This document shows, piece after piece, positions 8,128 to 16,405 of a stretch of DNA of 64,000 nucleotides; position 1 is the stretch's first letter; each line of letters opens with the position of its first letter. The DNA is taken from the NCBI GenBank assembly GCA_965199285.1, contig OZ240687.1, positions 372,001-436,000 on the forward strand, in the 5' to 3' direction. The DNA comes from CBDDGJ01 sp965199285 (GTDB lineage Bacteria; Pseudomonadota; Alphaproteobacteria; RS24). The notes under the pieces are model-generated. The model worked only from the letters and a program-made list of their open reading frames with translations, was not told where the DNA came from and did no database searches. The position numbers and the translations under genes are program-made.

Positions 8128-9096
8128 ATGGTCACAATAATTGATACGCGAGGCGCTGGAAAGCCTACTTCGGCAACGATCCGGCATCCGGAAAAAAGGA
8201 ATAATCCTGAGACAGAGATTTTGCGTAAACCAAATTGGTTGCGCGTGAAAGCCCCAACCTCAGCAGAATATGCCCATACGTTAGCAACCGTAAAACAACA
8301 CGGGCTCGTCACCGTGTGCCAAGAAGCCGCCTGCCCTAATATTGGTGAGTGTTGGGAACAAAAACATGCCACCTTTATGATTATGGGTGAGATTTGCACC
8401 CGCGCTTGTGCGTTTTGTAATGTCCGTACCGGCATTCCAGAACCGCTAGATGAAGATGAACCGCGCCGTATTGCCGATGCGGTTCATAAATTAGGGTTAC
8501 GGCACATTGTCATCACCTCGGTTGACCGTGATGACCTTGCTGATGGCGGGGCGGCGCATTTTGCAGACACAATTAAAGCCATTCGCGCGAAAACACCCGA
8601 TACCACAATCGAAATTCTAACCCCTGATTTTTTGCGTAAAAAAGGCGCGTTGGAAATTGTCGTAGCGGCAAAGCCCGATGTGTTTAACCATAATCTTGAA
8701 ACCACGCCACGCCTTTACCCCTCTATCCGCCCTGGGGCGCGCTATTATCATTCGCTACGCTTGCTCGAGCGGGTGAAGGAATTAGATGCGGATATTTTCA
8801 CAAAATCCGGCATTATGGTCGGCTTGGGTGAAACCCGTGAGGAAGTGTTGCAAGTGATGGATGATATGCGCTGTGCGGATATTGATTTTATCACAATCGG
8901 GCAATATTTACAGCCCACCCGCAAACATGCCGCGATTGACCGCTTTATATCGCCAGAAGAGTTTGAAAATTATGCACGCATTGCGAAGGTGAAAGGATTT
9001 TCAATGGTGTCCGCCTCCCCCTTAACGCGGTCTTCCTATCATGCTGATGATGATTTTGCGCAGCTCCGGGCAAACCGTCGTGCCAGCTCATCATGA
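8128..9096 (+). CDS. lipA: Lipoyl synthase
   Basis: Radical SAM enzyme that inserts two sulfurs into protein-bound octanoate to form lipoyl groups. The auxiliary cluster ligands lie in CQEAACPNIGEC and the SAM cluster ligands in CTRACAFCNV. Other family signatures are TSVDRDDLADGG, FNHNLETTPRLY, SGIMVGLGET and the C-terminal RSSYHAD, whose serine/arginine motif binds the auxiliary cluster. At 322 residues the length is typical. It overlaps ratA by 4 nt. The pdh genes that often precede lipA in this class are absent here. Confidence 0.96.
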   Translation: MVTIIDTRGAGKPTSATIRHPEKRNNPETEILRKPNWLRVKAPTSAEYAHTLATVKQHGLVTVCQEAACPNIGECWEQKHATFMIMGEICTRACAFCNVRTGIPEPLDEDEPRRIADAVHKLGLRHIVITSVDRDDLADGGAAHFADTIKAIRAKTPDTTIEILTPDFLRKKGALEIVVAAKPDVFNHNLETTPRLYPSIRPGARYYHSLRLLERVKELDADIFTKSGIMVGLGETREEVLQVMDDMRCADIDFITIGQYLQPTRKHAAIDRFISPEEFENYARIAKVKGFSMVSASPLTRSSYHADDDFAQLRANRRASSS

Positions 9097-9542
9097 CGCT
9101 GATAAATATCGAGCGTGATAGCGCTCATACCCCCCAACAAATGTTTACGCTTGTCGCCAATATTGATGATTATTGTAAATTCATTCCCTATTGTGTGGGC
9201 AGCCGAATTGTAAAACGCCGCCCGGGCGTGCCAGAAATTTTGCACGCCGATCTTATCGTCAATTACAAATTATTGCATGAAAACTATCGTAGTGAGGTTG
9301 AACTACACAGCCAAGACCATAAAATCATTGTCAAACAGCTACGCGGCCCATTTCGCGATATGCATACTTATTGGCATTTCAAACAAGACGGAAAACAGAC
9401 AAAAATTCTATTCACAATGGATTTTAGCTTTCGGCTGAATATGTTCAAAAAACTATTGGAACCCATTCTCAATAAAGCAACCATGAAAATGATTGAGGCA
9501 TTTGAACGCCGTGCTGATGAAATTTATGGCGCTGAGCAATAA
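9093..9542 (+). CDS. ratA: RatA/COQ10 family START-domain protein
   Basis: 149-residue polyketide cyclase/START-like protein of the Coq10/RatA family, believed to bind ubiquinone and assist its respiratory function; E. coli RatA has also been described as a ribosome anti-association factor. Family features are the N-terminal HTPQQMFTLVANIDDYCKFIPYC, split here by the usual YP-type loop, and GPFRDMHTYWHF. The C-terminal helix TMKMIEAFERRA closes the cavity. It is translationally coupled to lipA, an arrangement conserved across alphaproteobacteria. Confidence 0.88.
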   Translation: MTLINIERDSAHTPQQMFTLVANIDDYCKFIPYCVGSRIVKRRPGVPEILHADLIVNYKLLHENYRSEVELHSQDHKIIVKQLRGPFRDMHTYWHFKQDGKQTKILFTMDFSFRLNMFKKLLEPILNKATMKMIEAFERRADEIYGAEQ

Positions 9543-9565
9543 CACGTGCTAGCGCATATCTCATG

Positions 9566-9579
9566 AAAAGTGCACTTTT
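9566..9579. terminator. Perfect palindrome in the ratA/soxA convergent gap
   Basis: AAAAGTGCACTTTT lies 24 nt after the ratA stop and 105 nt from the soxA stop, between convergent genes. A-rich and T-rich ends make it symmetric, so it could terminate in both directions, although the stem is short. Further partial repeats surround it: CGCATATC at 9553 pairs with GATATGCG near 9624, and ACACG/CGTGT pairs occur at the ends. The 141-nt gap holds no gene. Confidence 0.4.
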
Positions 9580-9683
9580 ATAATAAATTCTGGCACTTTC
9601 CCGCCATATTTGTAAAAAACTGGGATATGCGTAAAACAACAGCTTAGCGCGTGTTTGATGAACCAACTTATAAGTGACACGCG

Positions 9684-10484
9684 CTATCGCCTAACCGCTG
9701 GTGTTTCAACCAAGAGCCCATTGGCGCGAATAGCTAAAAATAATTCGAGCGCCAAATAATCATCCGAACCATAAGCGCGCGGTTGGGCGCGCACCCCTTC
9801 ATCACAAGCACGAAAGCGGCGATGCAGTGAACCAAGCATTTGCCATTCAAACCGATAGGCAGGAAACCCATTACTATGCCCTTGGCTGATAATATCTCCA
9901 CGTAATTTCTTCCCCCAATTCTGAGTATGACAGTGCGCGCAAGATAAATTCAGCTGCCCCCGGCGTTGATAAAAATATGCTTTACCCGCTTCATAATAAG
10001 GCTGTAACGCATCGGTGAGTGTCAGCGACATTTTTTGGCCATGTGATAAATGCGCAATATAAGCGGTCAGCGCCAGCAAATCCTCACTTTCATATTCGAA
10101 GGCGGGTTGATTTTGACGCTGCTTGCGGCACTGATTAATTTTCCCTTCCAGATTGATTAGCTTCCCGGTCTTTTCATCGCGCTTGGGATAGTTAAGTGCA
10201 GCACCTCGTAACTCAATCCCCTTTTGCTGATGGCATGCAGCACATGATTTTGTGCCGTCCATAGAAGGGGGTGCGTGAAATATAGCCTTCCCCTTATCAA
10301 CCCATAAGAAGCCGGGATTAGCAAAGTCATCATCTTGTAATTTTTGAGTGTCTTCGGTTAGAAATTCATAACCAGATTTTAGGGGCTCTATGGCAGCGGC
10401 TCTATCACCTTTAATCTCAGATGCGTTTATCCCACCACAATAGATAAGCGCAAAAGAAATAAAAATATAATGAAACCGTCTCAT
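9684..10484 (-). CDS. soxA: Sulfur oxidation c-type cytochrome SoxA
   Basis: Diheme subunit of the SoxAX complex, which joins thiosulfate oxidatively to the SoxY carrier cysteine in the periplasm. The start is the ATG at 10484, overlapping the soxZ stop as ATGA, giving 266 residues with a signal peptide of about 20 residues. Heme motifs are CAACH (residues 81-85) and CAHCH (182-186). The active-site cysteine is in RACDEGVRAQP (Cys227). The stretch NQCRKQRQ and EDLLALTAYIA are family hallmarks. It is the last gene of the soxXYZA set. Confidence 0.93.
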   Translation of the reverse strand: MRRFHYIFISFALIYCGGINASEIKGDRAAAIEPLKSGYEFLTEDTQKLQDDDFANPGFLWVDKGKAIFHAPPSMDGTKSCAACHQQKGIELRGAALNYPKRDEKTGKLINLEGKINQCRKQRQNQPAFEYESEDLLALTAYIAHLSHGQKMSLTLTDALQPYYEAGKAYFYQRRGQLNLSCAHCHTQNWGKKLRGDIISQGHSNGFPAYRFEWQMLGSLHRRFRACDEGVRAQPRAYGSDDYLALELFLAIRANGLLVETPAVRR

Positions 10485-10801
10485 CCAACCATTATCTTTG
10501 CTTGCTCTGAAAAAACTTTGCCATTTTGATCCGTCCACTGAAATCGAATGATACCGGTTGCGCGGGCTATCGTATGAAATTTCAAAAACGGATTGGCGGA
10601 TATGGCCGGGAAAAAATCTGCGGCAAAAATGATTTTATCATTATAGATACATTCAAATTTGGTAATAATATTACGGGCAATCGCCTCGCCGCGTGCATCG
10701 CGCCGAAACCCACTTTCCATTGGATGCTGGATAAGCGCCTTTAAAGTTATGACCTCGCCCTTATAGGCGTTCTTCGGAACAGATAAACGAATACGCGCCA
10801 T
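10481..10801 (-). CDS. soxZ: Thiosulfate oxidation carrier complex protein SoxZ
   Basis: Partner of SoxY in the SoxYZ carrier that holds sulfur intermediates. I start at the ATG at 10801 (MARIRLSVP), two nucleotides after the soxY stop; a longer frame into soxY is a shadow. The 106-residue length matches SoxZ. Conserved pieces are PKNAYKGEVITLKALIQHPM (split across the beta sandwich), ESGFRRD and a second strand set around IIRFQWTDQNG. No signal peptide is seen, as expected, since SoxZ is exported by riding on Tat-exported SoxY. Confidence 0.92.
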   Translation of the reverse strand: MARIRLSVPKNAYKGEVITLKALIQHPMESGFRRDARGEAIARNIITKFECIYNDKIIFAADFFPAISANPFLKFHTIARATGIIRFQWTDQNGKVFSEQAKIMVG

Positions 10802-10803
10802 GT

Positions 10804-11274
10804 CTACAGCACCACACAAGCGGCGAGCGTAACAATAACATGTGCGCTCCCCGTCCAAAGGCTGCCATCGTTCATTTCAGTAATTACATGCACGGTCTGG
10901 GTTCCGCTTAACCGAATACGAGTTGCAATATGCGCCCGCCCCGCATCCGCGCCAAGCTGAAAGCGGGCAATATCGGGGAGTGGATTTTCTTCCGAAAAAA
11001 TAGCAATTTGCCGAACATAATCATGTGCTGTCATCGGGCTATCAACAGTTACGTCAAACGGTACCGAATATCCATTTTCAGCTAATGGCGGTAAAGATAG
11101 GTGTACCTTGCCATGCTGCACAGGCCGGTCGCCAAAAAGTGATTTTTGCGCTGCCACCATATCAGCTGGTTTCGCGATCGCGCGGGCAGGAAAATAGCTT
11201 AGCAATACAGCCCAAGCGCCGGCTTGCAAAAAGCCCCTCCGGTCGATAAGTGATTGCTGGTTTGGCTGTCGCAT
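10804..11274 (-). CDS. soxY: Thiosulfate oxidation carrier protein SoxY with atypical C-terminus
   Basis: Sulfur carrier of the Sox system. The 156-residue protein has a Tat signal (DRRGFLQAG, Arg12-Arg13) and the SoxY fold region with DRPVQHGKV, LPPLAENGYSVPF and ATRIRLSGTQTV. The usual C-terminal swinging arm GGCGG is replaced by AACVVL, so the single carrier cysteine is kept but its flexible glycines are gone. None of the three frames at this site gives GGCGG, so a simple frameshift does not explain it. It is followed two nucleotides later by soxZ. Identity is supported by fold motifs and by soxX, soxZ and soxA on either side. Confidence 0.88.
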   Translation of the reverse strand: MRQPNQQSLIDRRGFLQAGAWAVLLSYFPARAIAKPADMVAAQKSLFGDRPVQHGKVHLSLPPLAENGYSVPFDVTVDSPMTAHDYVRQIAIFSEENPLPDIARFQLGADAGRAHIATRIRLSGTQTVHVITEMNDGSLWTGSAHVIVTLAACVVL

Positions 11275-11277
11275 AAG

Positions 11278-11736
11278 CTAATCATTTCCTTTTTGTGTTG
11301 ATAGATAAATAACCAAATCTTCAACCATTTGCGACGATAACATGGGCTGCCCCTCATGACCATCAGCAACTTGTCGCAACCCATATATGCGATAATAGGA
11401 TGGCATAATTGTATCCGGCTTGATGGACGCATAATCAACAATACGGAGCCTAATTTGCGCCGCCGAAAGGCGCGCCCCAACCGTATCTAAACTTGGTCCA
11501 AGATTACCCTGAAACTCTGCATCTATATCGCTAAGCTGATGGCAAAGAATACAATGGCCTTGTGTGCGTGACATGAAAATATCACGCCCTCTTTGTGGGC
11601 TGCCACTATGGCCAGTTAACGATTTTTCAATACGGTCGCCCTTTATCATTTCCGGCGAAACAAGCTGGCTTTGCGCAAACCCGGTGGATAGTGCAAAGAT
11701 GAAAGAGCCACAAAAGAATATCAGTCGTATGATCAT
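11278..11736 (-). CDS. soxX: Sulfur oxidation c-type cytochrome SoxX
   Basis: Monoheme subunit of SoxAX, passing electrons from thiosulfate coupling to the respiratory chain. A signal peptide spans residues 1-21 (ends GFA). The heme motif is CILCH (62-66), with GNLGPSLDTVGARL following as in the family. Met111 in TIMPSYY is the likely sixth heme ligand. The 152-residue length is normal. It sits between the flavoprotein gene (3 nt gap) and soxY (3 nt gap), so the whole block reads as one transcript. Confidence 0.92.
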   Translation of the reverse strand: MIIRLIFFCGSFIFALSTGFAQSQLVSPEMIKGDRIEKSLTGHSGSPQRGRDIFMSRTQGHCILCHQLSDIDAEFQGNLGPSLDTVGARLSAAQIRLRIVDYASIKPDTIMPSYYRIYGLRQVADGHEGQPMLSSQMVEDLVIYLSTQKGND

Positions 11737-11739
11737 CGT

Positions 11740-13002
11740 CTATCCAAACGCCTCATAAGTGATTGCAGAAAACCAATCATGGGCGGCTTGCGCTTCACGC
11801 TTTCGATCTGCTGGAGAAGCCGCCAAAGCACTTATCCCCCCTGCCCTTTTCACTTCAGAAAATGTTTTGGCTTGATTATCATAAACGCCTGCCACCGATA
11901 TTGCCGCATCAGGCGAAAGGTAAGAATAACATGTATTAGCAAGAAAACTTGCCTCTGGAGCAAAGCCCGATAAGAGGCGGGCAATTTGGATCGCGCATAA
12001 TTTTGCTTGCATATTTGCCGCAAAGGCCGATTTCGGCATAGGTGCGGCAATCGCCGCATCACCAATGATATGGATAAGGGGCTGCAACTCCGATTCAAAA
12101 GAAATAGCATTTATCGGACACCAACCAGAACCATCCGTAACCCCCGCGCGTTTCGCAATCAGCGCTGCTTGTTGAGGGGGAATAAAATTTCCAACATCCG
12201 CTTTTATAGTTTCAAACTCAGTATGGAAAATCCGTTCTTCGCTTTCAACCCGCACCACGCGTCCATCATCCGATGCGCCCCGCCACTCAATGAGATCACC
12301 GTAAAGCTGCTTCCACCCTTCCAGAAATAGTGGCTTTTTTGAAAACCTATCTTTGCTATCCAGAATAATTAATTTTGCCCGCGGTTTATGGTGTTGCAGA
12401 TAATGTGCAATTAAACTCGCGCGCTCATATGGACCAGGTGGGCAACGATATGGCGGAGCAGGGGCTGATATAATCACCAGACCATTTTCTGGCATAGCCT
12501 GTAATTGTTGTTGCAAAAGACGGGTTTGCCCGCCCGCCTGCCAAGCATGTGGCATGGATTGGATTGAGCTGGCTGTATAGCCGTCAATCGCATCAAAACG
12601 AAAATCAATACCAGGTGAGAGGAGAAGGCGGTCATAAGATAAGACATTGCCATTGGCGAGCGTGACAATTTGTTGAACGGGGTCAATTTCATATGCGGCT
12701 TGGGGAATAATTTTTATGTCTTCTGCTTGCAAACTGCGATAGCCAAATTTTTGTTGCTCTATTTCACGTGCGCCCGCAATCACCAAATTGCTAAACGGGC
12801 AGGCATAATAATTTGCTTTCGGTTCAACCAAGCTGATATCGGCATGTGGTAATAATTGCCTCAATTTGCGTGCTGCTGTCGCGCCGCCAAAGCCACCGCC
12901 AATGATAATAATTTTTGCCTTTATGCGAGAAAAAGCAGGCGGAACCGCCATCATGCCAAGTAACATAAGCATCATATTGCGTCGGGTTACCATCATTGCC
13001 AC
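11740..13002 (-). CDS. soxF: Flavocytochrome c sulfide dehydrogenase flavoprotein (FccB/SoxF)
   Basis: FAD enzyme of the periplasm that oxidises sulfide or sulfur intermediates and gives electrons to a cytochrome c. The N-terminus has a twin-arginine motif TRRNMML and hydrophobic stretch. A FAD-binding GGGFGG is at residues 35-40. The redox-active disulfide cysteines of FccB are recognisable as Cys187 in YRCPPGPYER and Cys358 in NTCYSYL. FIPPQQAA and HIIGDAAIA are also typical. It overlaps the small cytochrome gene upstream by 10 nt, which fits an FccAB-like pair. Confidence 0.9.
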   Translation of the reverse strand: MAMMVTRRNMMLMLLGMMAVPPAFSRIKAKIIIIGGGFGGATAARKLRQLLPHADISLVEPKANYYACPFSNLVIAGAREIEQQKFGYRSLQAEDIKIIPQAAYEIDPVQQIVTLANGNVLSYDRLLLSPGIDFRFDAIDGYTASSIQSMPHAWQAGGQTRLLQQQLQAMPENGLVIISAPAPPYRCPPGPYERASLIAHYLQHHKPRAKLIILDSKDRFSKKPLFLEGWKQLYGDLIEWRGASDDGRVVRVESEERIFHTEFETIKADVGNFIPPQQAALIAKRAGVTDGSGWCPINAISFESELQPLIHIIGDAAIAAPMPKSAFAANMQAKLCAIQIARLLSGFAPEASFLANTCYSYLSPDAAISVAGVYDNQAKTFSEVKRAGGISALAASPADRKREAQAAHDWFSAITYEAFG

Positions 13003-13307
13003 TCGTCTGCCGCCTGTGCGGATATATAATCCGCGATTAAACGAATATCAGATTCAGGAAATCCGCGCATTAATCGGCTCATTATATTTTGGGATTGATC
13101 ACGCTTAAGGTCAATCAGCCGATCATAAAGCGCTTGTGACTCATAGTGTGATATATCGTGTGCGGCTTGCGAATGGCAGCCACTACATAGTGCCGCCAAG
13201 CGAGCTGACTTTTCAAGCGCCCCCGTTTCAGCACGGGCGGCAGTAAGCATAAAAAGCATAAGTAAAAAGATGAAGAGGTTTATTGACGCGGTCTTCACTT
13301 TTCTCAA
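12993..13307 (-). CDS. Small single-heme c-type cytochrome (SoxE/FccA-like)
   Basis: 104-residue class I cytochrome c with a signal peptide (residues 1-26, ending ARA) and one heme site CSGCH at 41-45. The distal Met is probably in SRLMRGFPESD. Cytochrome c subunits of this kind partner both SoxF/FccB and membrane-bound molybdenum hydroxylases. Its gene lies exactly between those two, 4 nt after the hydroxylase large subunit and overlapping soxF. Translational coupling to soxF favours a SoxE role, but shared use as electron acceptor is possible. Confidence 0.85.
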   Translation of the reverse strand: MRKVKTASINLFIFLLMLFMLTAARAETGALEKSARLAALCSGCHSQAAHDISHYESQALYDRLIDLKRDQSQNIMSRLMRGFPESDIRLIADYISAQAADEWQ

Positions 13308-13310
13308 TCT

Positions 13311-15494
13311 TCATATCGCCCTTAGGTCTTGATCTTTAATTGGCAAATTGCGCATCCGCTTGCCGGTGGCAGCGAATATAGCATTCAAGACGGCAGGCGC
13401 GGCGACAGAAATCGTCGGTTCACCAACCCCGCCCCAAAATCCACCAGATGGCATCACAATTGTTTCCACCTCTGGCATTTCAGCAATCCGCAAACTGTCA
13501 TATGTATCAAAATTATGTTCCTGAACTTTGCCATCCTCCAGCGTGATCTCACCATAAAGAAGGGCTGATAAGCCATATACGAATGAACCTTCAACTTGTG
13601 CTTCAATTTGTTGCGGATTAACCGCAATGCCAGGATCCGTTGCCGCGACGATACGATGAATTTTTAACGCCCCTTCATCGCTTACGGTCACTTCCGCACA
13701 AGCCGCTACATAGCTACCAAAAGAATGGAAATGCGCCAAACCACGTGATAATCCATCATTCTTTCTCCAGCCAGATTTTTCAGCAACCGCCTTTAGAACA
13801 GCAATGGCCTTAGGATTATTTTCCATAAGCGATAGGCGGAACTCAAGCGGGTCGCGCTTTGCAGCCTCCGCCATTTCATCCATAAAGCATTCTAGGTAAA
13901 TCGCATTTTGATTGACATTCACGCCGCGCCAAAACCCCGGACGAACTGGCGGATTGCGCATTGCATGATCGATTAAGAGGTTTGGAAAATCATAAACGAT
14001 CGTCTGATCCTCCAGCAATGGGTGTGTTCCCGGCGCAACCAGCCCTTGGAAACTTGCCAGGTCAAGCCCATTAATCAGCCGTGCCGGCATGAGAGCCGCC
14101 AAAATTGATTGCCCTGAAATACGTAAATGCAAGCCGGTTAAATTACCATCCGCATCAAGGCTGCCGCGCATTCGTCCCTTTGTGATCGGGTGATAGAAGC
14201 CATGCTGCATATCTTCTTCACGTGACCATAAAAGTTTAACCGGTGTAGAAGGCATTTGCTTGGCAATGCTTACGGCCTGCTTAACATAATCCGTGCCTGC
14301 ACCGCCGCGGCGGCCAAACCCACCACCAAGGTGCAATTTATGAACATCACATTGCGTAATCGGCAAGCCCGAAGCCTCCGCCGTTGCTGCAAGCGCGGCC
14401 TCTCCGTCCTGCGTCGGACACCAGACCGTACACGCTTCGGCCGTATAAAGAGCGGTTGCATTCATCGGCTCCATTGTCGCATGATTTTGATAGGGGAAAT
14501 TATATGTCGCCTCTACAATCTGTTTAGCTTCAGAAAGTGCTTTTTTTATGTCGCCTTGTTGATTACCGGGAAATGCTTTTTCTGCCGTCAAGCCTTCATC
14601 AAGAAGAGCATTAATATCGACACTAGAAAGATTTTTATGCACCCCCTCATTCCACTTAATAGGAAGAGCTTCAAGTGCTTGGTTTGCTCGCCACCAACTA
14701 TCTGCTACCACAGCAACCGCCGTATCATCAACGCGCACCACTTTGATAACCCCACGCATATCCGCAATTGCATCGGTATCAAAACTTTCCAACGTGCCGC
14801 CACGAACGGGGCAAGCCTTAATGCTAGCATGAACCATGCCGGGTAAATTAACATCAGCGCCATAAATCTGTTTGCCAGTTAGTTTCTCAACTGTATCAAG
14901 TCGCTTTACAGATTTGCCAGCAAGTTTCCAATCGGCAGGGTCTTTGAGCGTTATTTCCAAGGGTGGTGGTAATTGCCCTGCCGCGACGGCAAGCTGTCCA
15001 TAACTAAATTGCCGCCCAGATGGGATATGTGTGACCAGACTATTTTCTGCCTGACACTCAGCAATAGATGCGCCCCATTGTTGGGCGGCGGCTTCAACCA
15101 ACATCATCCGCGCGGCGGCGCCACCTTCACGCATATATTGATGACTGTGGCGTACCCCACGACTTCCGCCCGTTGCAAAATCGCCCCACACACGATCGCG
15201 GGCTAGGTTTTCACCTGGAGTTGGATATTCAGTCACCACCTTAGACCAATCGCACTCCAGCTCTTCGGCCACAAGTTGCGCCAAGCCGGTAAGCGTGCCC
15301 TGCCCCATTTCAGAACGGGCAATGCGGATTGTCACTATATCATCCTCACCAATATGCACCCAAGCATTTACCTCTGGTATCTCTTTAGCCATTGCCGCAT
15401 CGCGGTTAAAATAAATGCCGACACTTAACCCCGCACCGATAACGCCTGCCCCGATAATAAAGTTCCGGCGGGAAATCACTATTGTTTCACTCAT
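13311..15494 (-). CDS. Molybdenum hydroxylase large subunit (isoquinoline 1-oxidoreductase beta-like)
   Basis: 727-residue molybdopterin-cytosine-dinucleotide subunit of the xanthine oxidase superfamily. A twin-arginine signal (SRRNFIIGAG) indicates export to the periplasm. The cofactor-binding loop is HLGGGFGRRGG, and the catalytic glutamate is in GVGEPTISVAAPAVLNA near the C-terminus. Two aldehyde-oxidase-type repeats are seen, as in IorB and AldH proteins. The small [2Fe-2S] subunit is encoded 12 nt upstream; no separate FAD subunit is present, so electrons would leave to a cytochrome such as the adjacent gene product. The substrate (aldehyde or N-heterocycle) cannot be read from sequence. 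Confidence 0.88.
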   Translation of the reverse strand: MSETIVISRRNFIIGAGVIGAGLSVGIYFNRDAAMAKEIPEVNAWVHIGEDDIVTIRIARSEMGQGTLTGLAQLVAEELECDWSKVVTEYPTPGENLARDRVWGDFATGGSRGVRHSHQYMREGGAAARMMLVEAAAQQWGASIAECQAENSLVTHIPSGRQFSYGQLAVAAGQLPPPLEITLKDPADWKLAGKSVKRLDTVEKLTGKQIYGADVNLPGMVHASIKACPVRGGTLESFDTDAIADMRGVIKVVRVDDTAVAVVADSWWRANQALEALPIKWNEGVHKNLSSVDINALLDEGLTAEKAFPGNQQGDIKKALSEAKQIVEATYNFPYQNHATMEPMNATALYTAEACTVWCPTQDGEAALAATAEASGLPITQCDVHKLHLGGGFGRRGGAGTDYVKQAVSIAKQMPSTPVKLLWSREEDMQHGFYHPITKGRMRGSLDADGNLTGLHLRISGQSILAALMPARLINGLDLASFQGLVAPGTHPLLEDQTIVYDFPNLLIDHAMRNPPVRPGFWRGVNVNQNAIYLECFMDEMAEAAKRDPLEFRLSLMENNPKAIAVLKAVAEKSGWRKNDGLSRGLAHFHSFGSYVAACAEVTVSDEGALKIHRIVAATDPGIAVNPQQIEAQVEGSFVYGLSALLYGEITLEDGKVQEHNFDTYDSLRIAEMPEVETIVMPSGGFWGGVGEPTISVAAPAVLNAIFAATGKRMRNLPIKDQDLRAI

Positions 15495-15506
15495 TCCATT
15501 TCCCCC

Positions 15507-15959
15507 TTATGCTTTTGTTTTGGCAAGGTGAATACCCTTGCGCACCCGCGCCAAGGTTCCACACCGGCAAATATTGGTTATTGTCTCATTAATATCTTCA
15601 TCCGTCGCATCCGGGCTTTCATTCAACAGAGCAGCAGCGGCCATGATCATACCAGGCTGGCAATAACCACATTGCGGAATATCCAATTCTTCCCAGGCTT
15701 GTTGTACTGGATGATCCCCGGTATCTGACAGGCCTTCAATTGTCGTTACATTTTGCCCCTCTTCAATCGCACCAATCGGGTAAGCACATGAACGTACAGC
15801 CTCGCCATCAATATGAACCGTACAAGCACCACATTGTGCTACCCCGCAACCATATTTCGTACCCGTTAAGCCAAAATTTTCACGTAACACCCATAGAAGG
15901 GGCATATCCTCTTCACCAGAAAAATTGACCATCTCGCCATTTAATTTGAACCGCGCCAT
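15507..15959 (-). CDS. [2Fe-2S] small subunit of molybdenum hydroxylase (IorA-like)
   Basis: 150-residue electron-transfer subunit with two iron-sulfur clusters. The plant-type cluster uses YGCGVAQCGACTVHIDG plus a later Cys in AVRSC. The second uses PQCGYCQPGMIM and ICRCGT. These spacings are standard for xanthine oxidase small subunits. It is the first gene of the unit that continues through the large subunit, the cytochrome, soxF and soxXYZA, all with gaps of 12 nt or less. It has no export signal and would travel with the Tat-signalled large subunit. Confidence 0.92.
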   Translation of the reverse strand: MARFKLNGEMVNFSGEEDMPLLWVLRENFGLTGTKYGCGVAQCGACTVHIDGEAVRSCAYPIGAIEEGQNVTTIEGLSDTGDHPVQQAWEELDIPQCGYCQPGMIMAAAALLNESPDATDEDINETITNICRCGTLARVRKGIHLAKTKA

Positions 15960-16030
15960 TATCAGCCTCCCAATTTCTATAAAGCAAAGGGTACAGTGAT
16001 ATTTATAGGCTGTAAAGAATTATTAAATCT

Positions 16031-16051
16031 GTTATATGATACATATATAAC
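16031..16051. promoter_or_regulatory. Inverted repeat in the hydroxylase/SMR divergent gap
   Basis: GTTATAT and ATATAAC are perfect 7-bp arms separated by 7 nt, in the 107-nt gap between divergent genes and 15 nt before the SMR start. The position and AT-rich symmetry fit an operator or a -10 region for either gene. No regulator gene is adjacent, so the binding protein is unknown. Confidence 0.4.
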
Positions 16052-16066
16052 ATTAAGTGAGAATAC

Positions 16067-16405
16067 ATGCTTATCAGCTATCTTTATCTTGCCATTGCGA
16101 TTTTACTGGAAGTCACCGGCACTTTGCTTTTGCCAGTGTCGCAAAATTTCAGCAAACCTATCCCGACAATTATTTTAGCCATTTGTTATATTGGTTCCTT
16201 TTATCTCTTAACCCATGCGCTGGCGACCATACCGCTATCCATTGCCTATGCAAGCTGGAGTGGTCTAGGCGTTTTCACTATTGCTATTGCTGGCTATTTC
16301 TTTTTTGGACAATCGCTTAACTGGCAGGCCATTATCGGATTATTTCTCATTGTCGCGGGCGTGACATTGGTGAATGCGTTTGGCATTTCGCACAGCCAAA
16401 GTTAA
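16067..16405 (+). CDS. Small multidrug resistance (SMR) family transporter
   Basis: 112-residue, four-helix inner-membrane protein. The essential membrane-embedded glutamate is in AIAILLEVTGTLLL (TM1). The signature AYASWSGLGVF of TM3 and the TM4 stretch IIGLFLIVAGVTLVN match EmrE/QacE-type proton antiporters; quaternary amines or, in some subfamilies, polyamines or guanidine-like compounds are exported. Its 3' end overlaps the convergent RNase J gene by 4 nt. The subfamily cannot be fixed from sequence alone. Confidence 0.88.
   Translation: MLISYLYLAIAILLEVTGTLLLPVSQNFSKPIPTIILAICYIGSFYLLTHALATIPLSIAYASWSGLGVFTIAIAGYFFFGQSLNWQAIIGLFLIVAGVTLVNAFGISHSQS

Noticed and set aside
9543..9683. Small gene between ratA and soxA
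   Set aside because: Open frames here are short, lack ribosome sites and overlap palindromic sequence that is better explained as a termination region.
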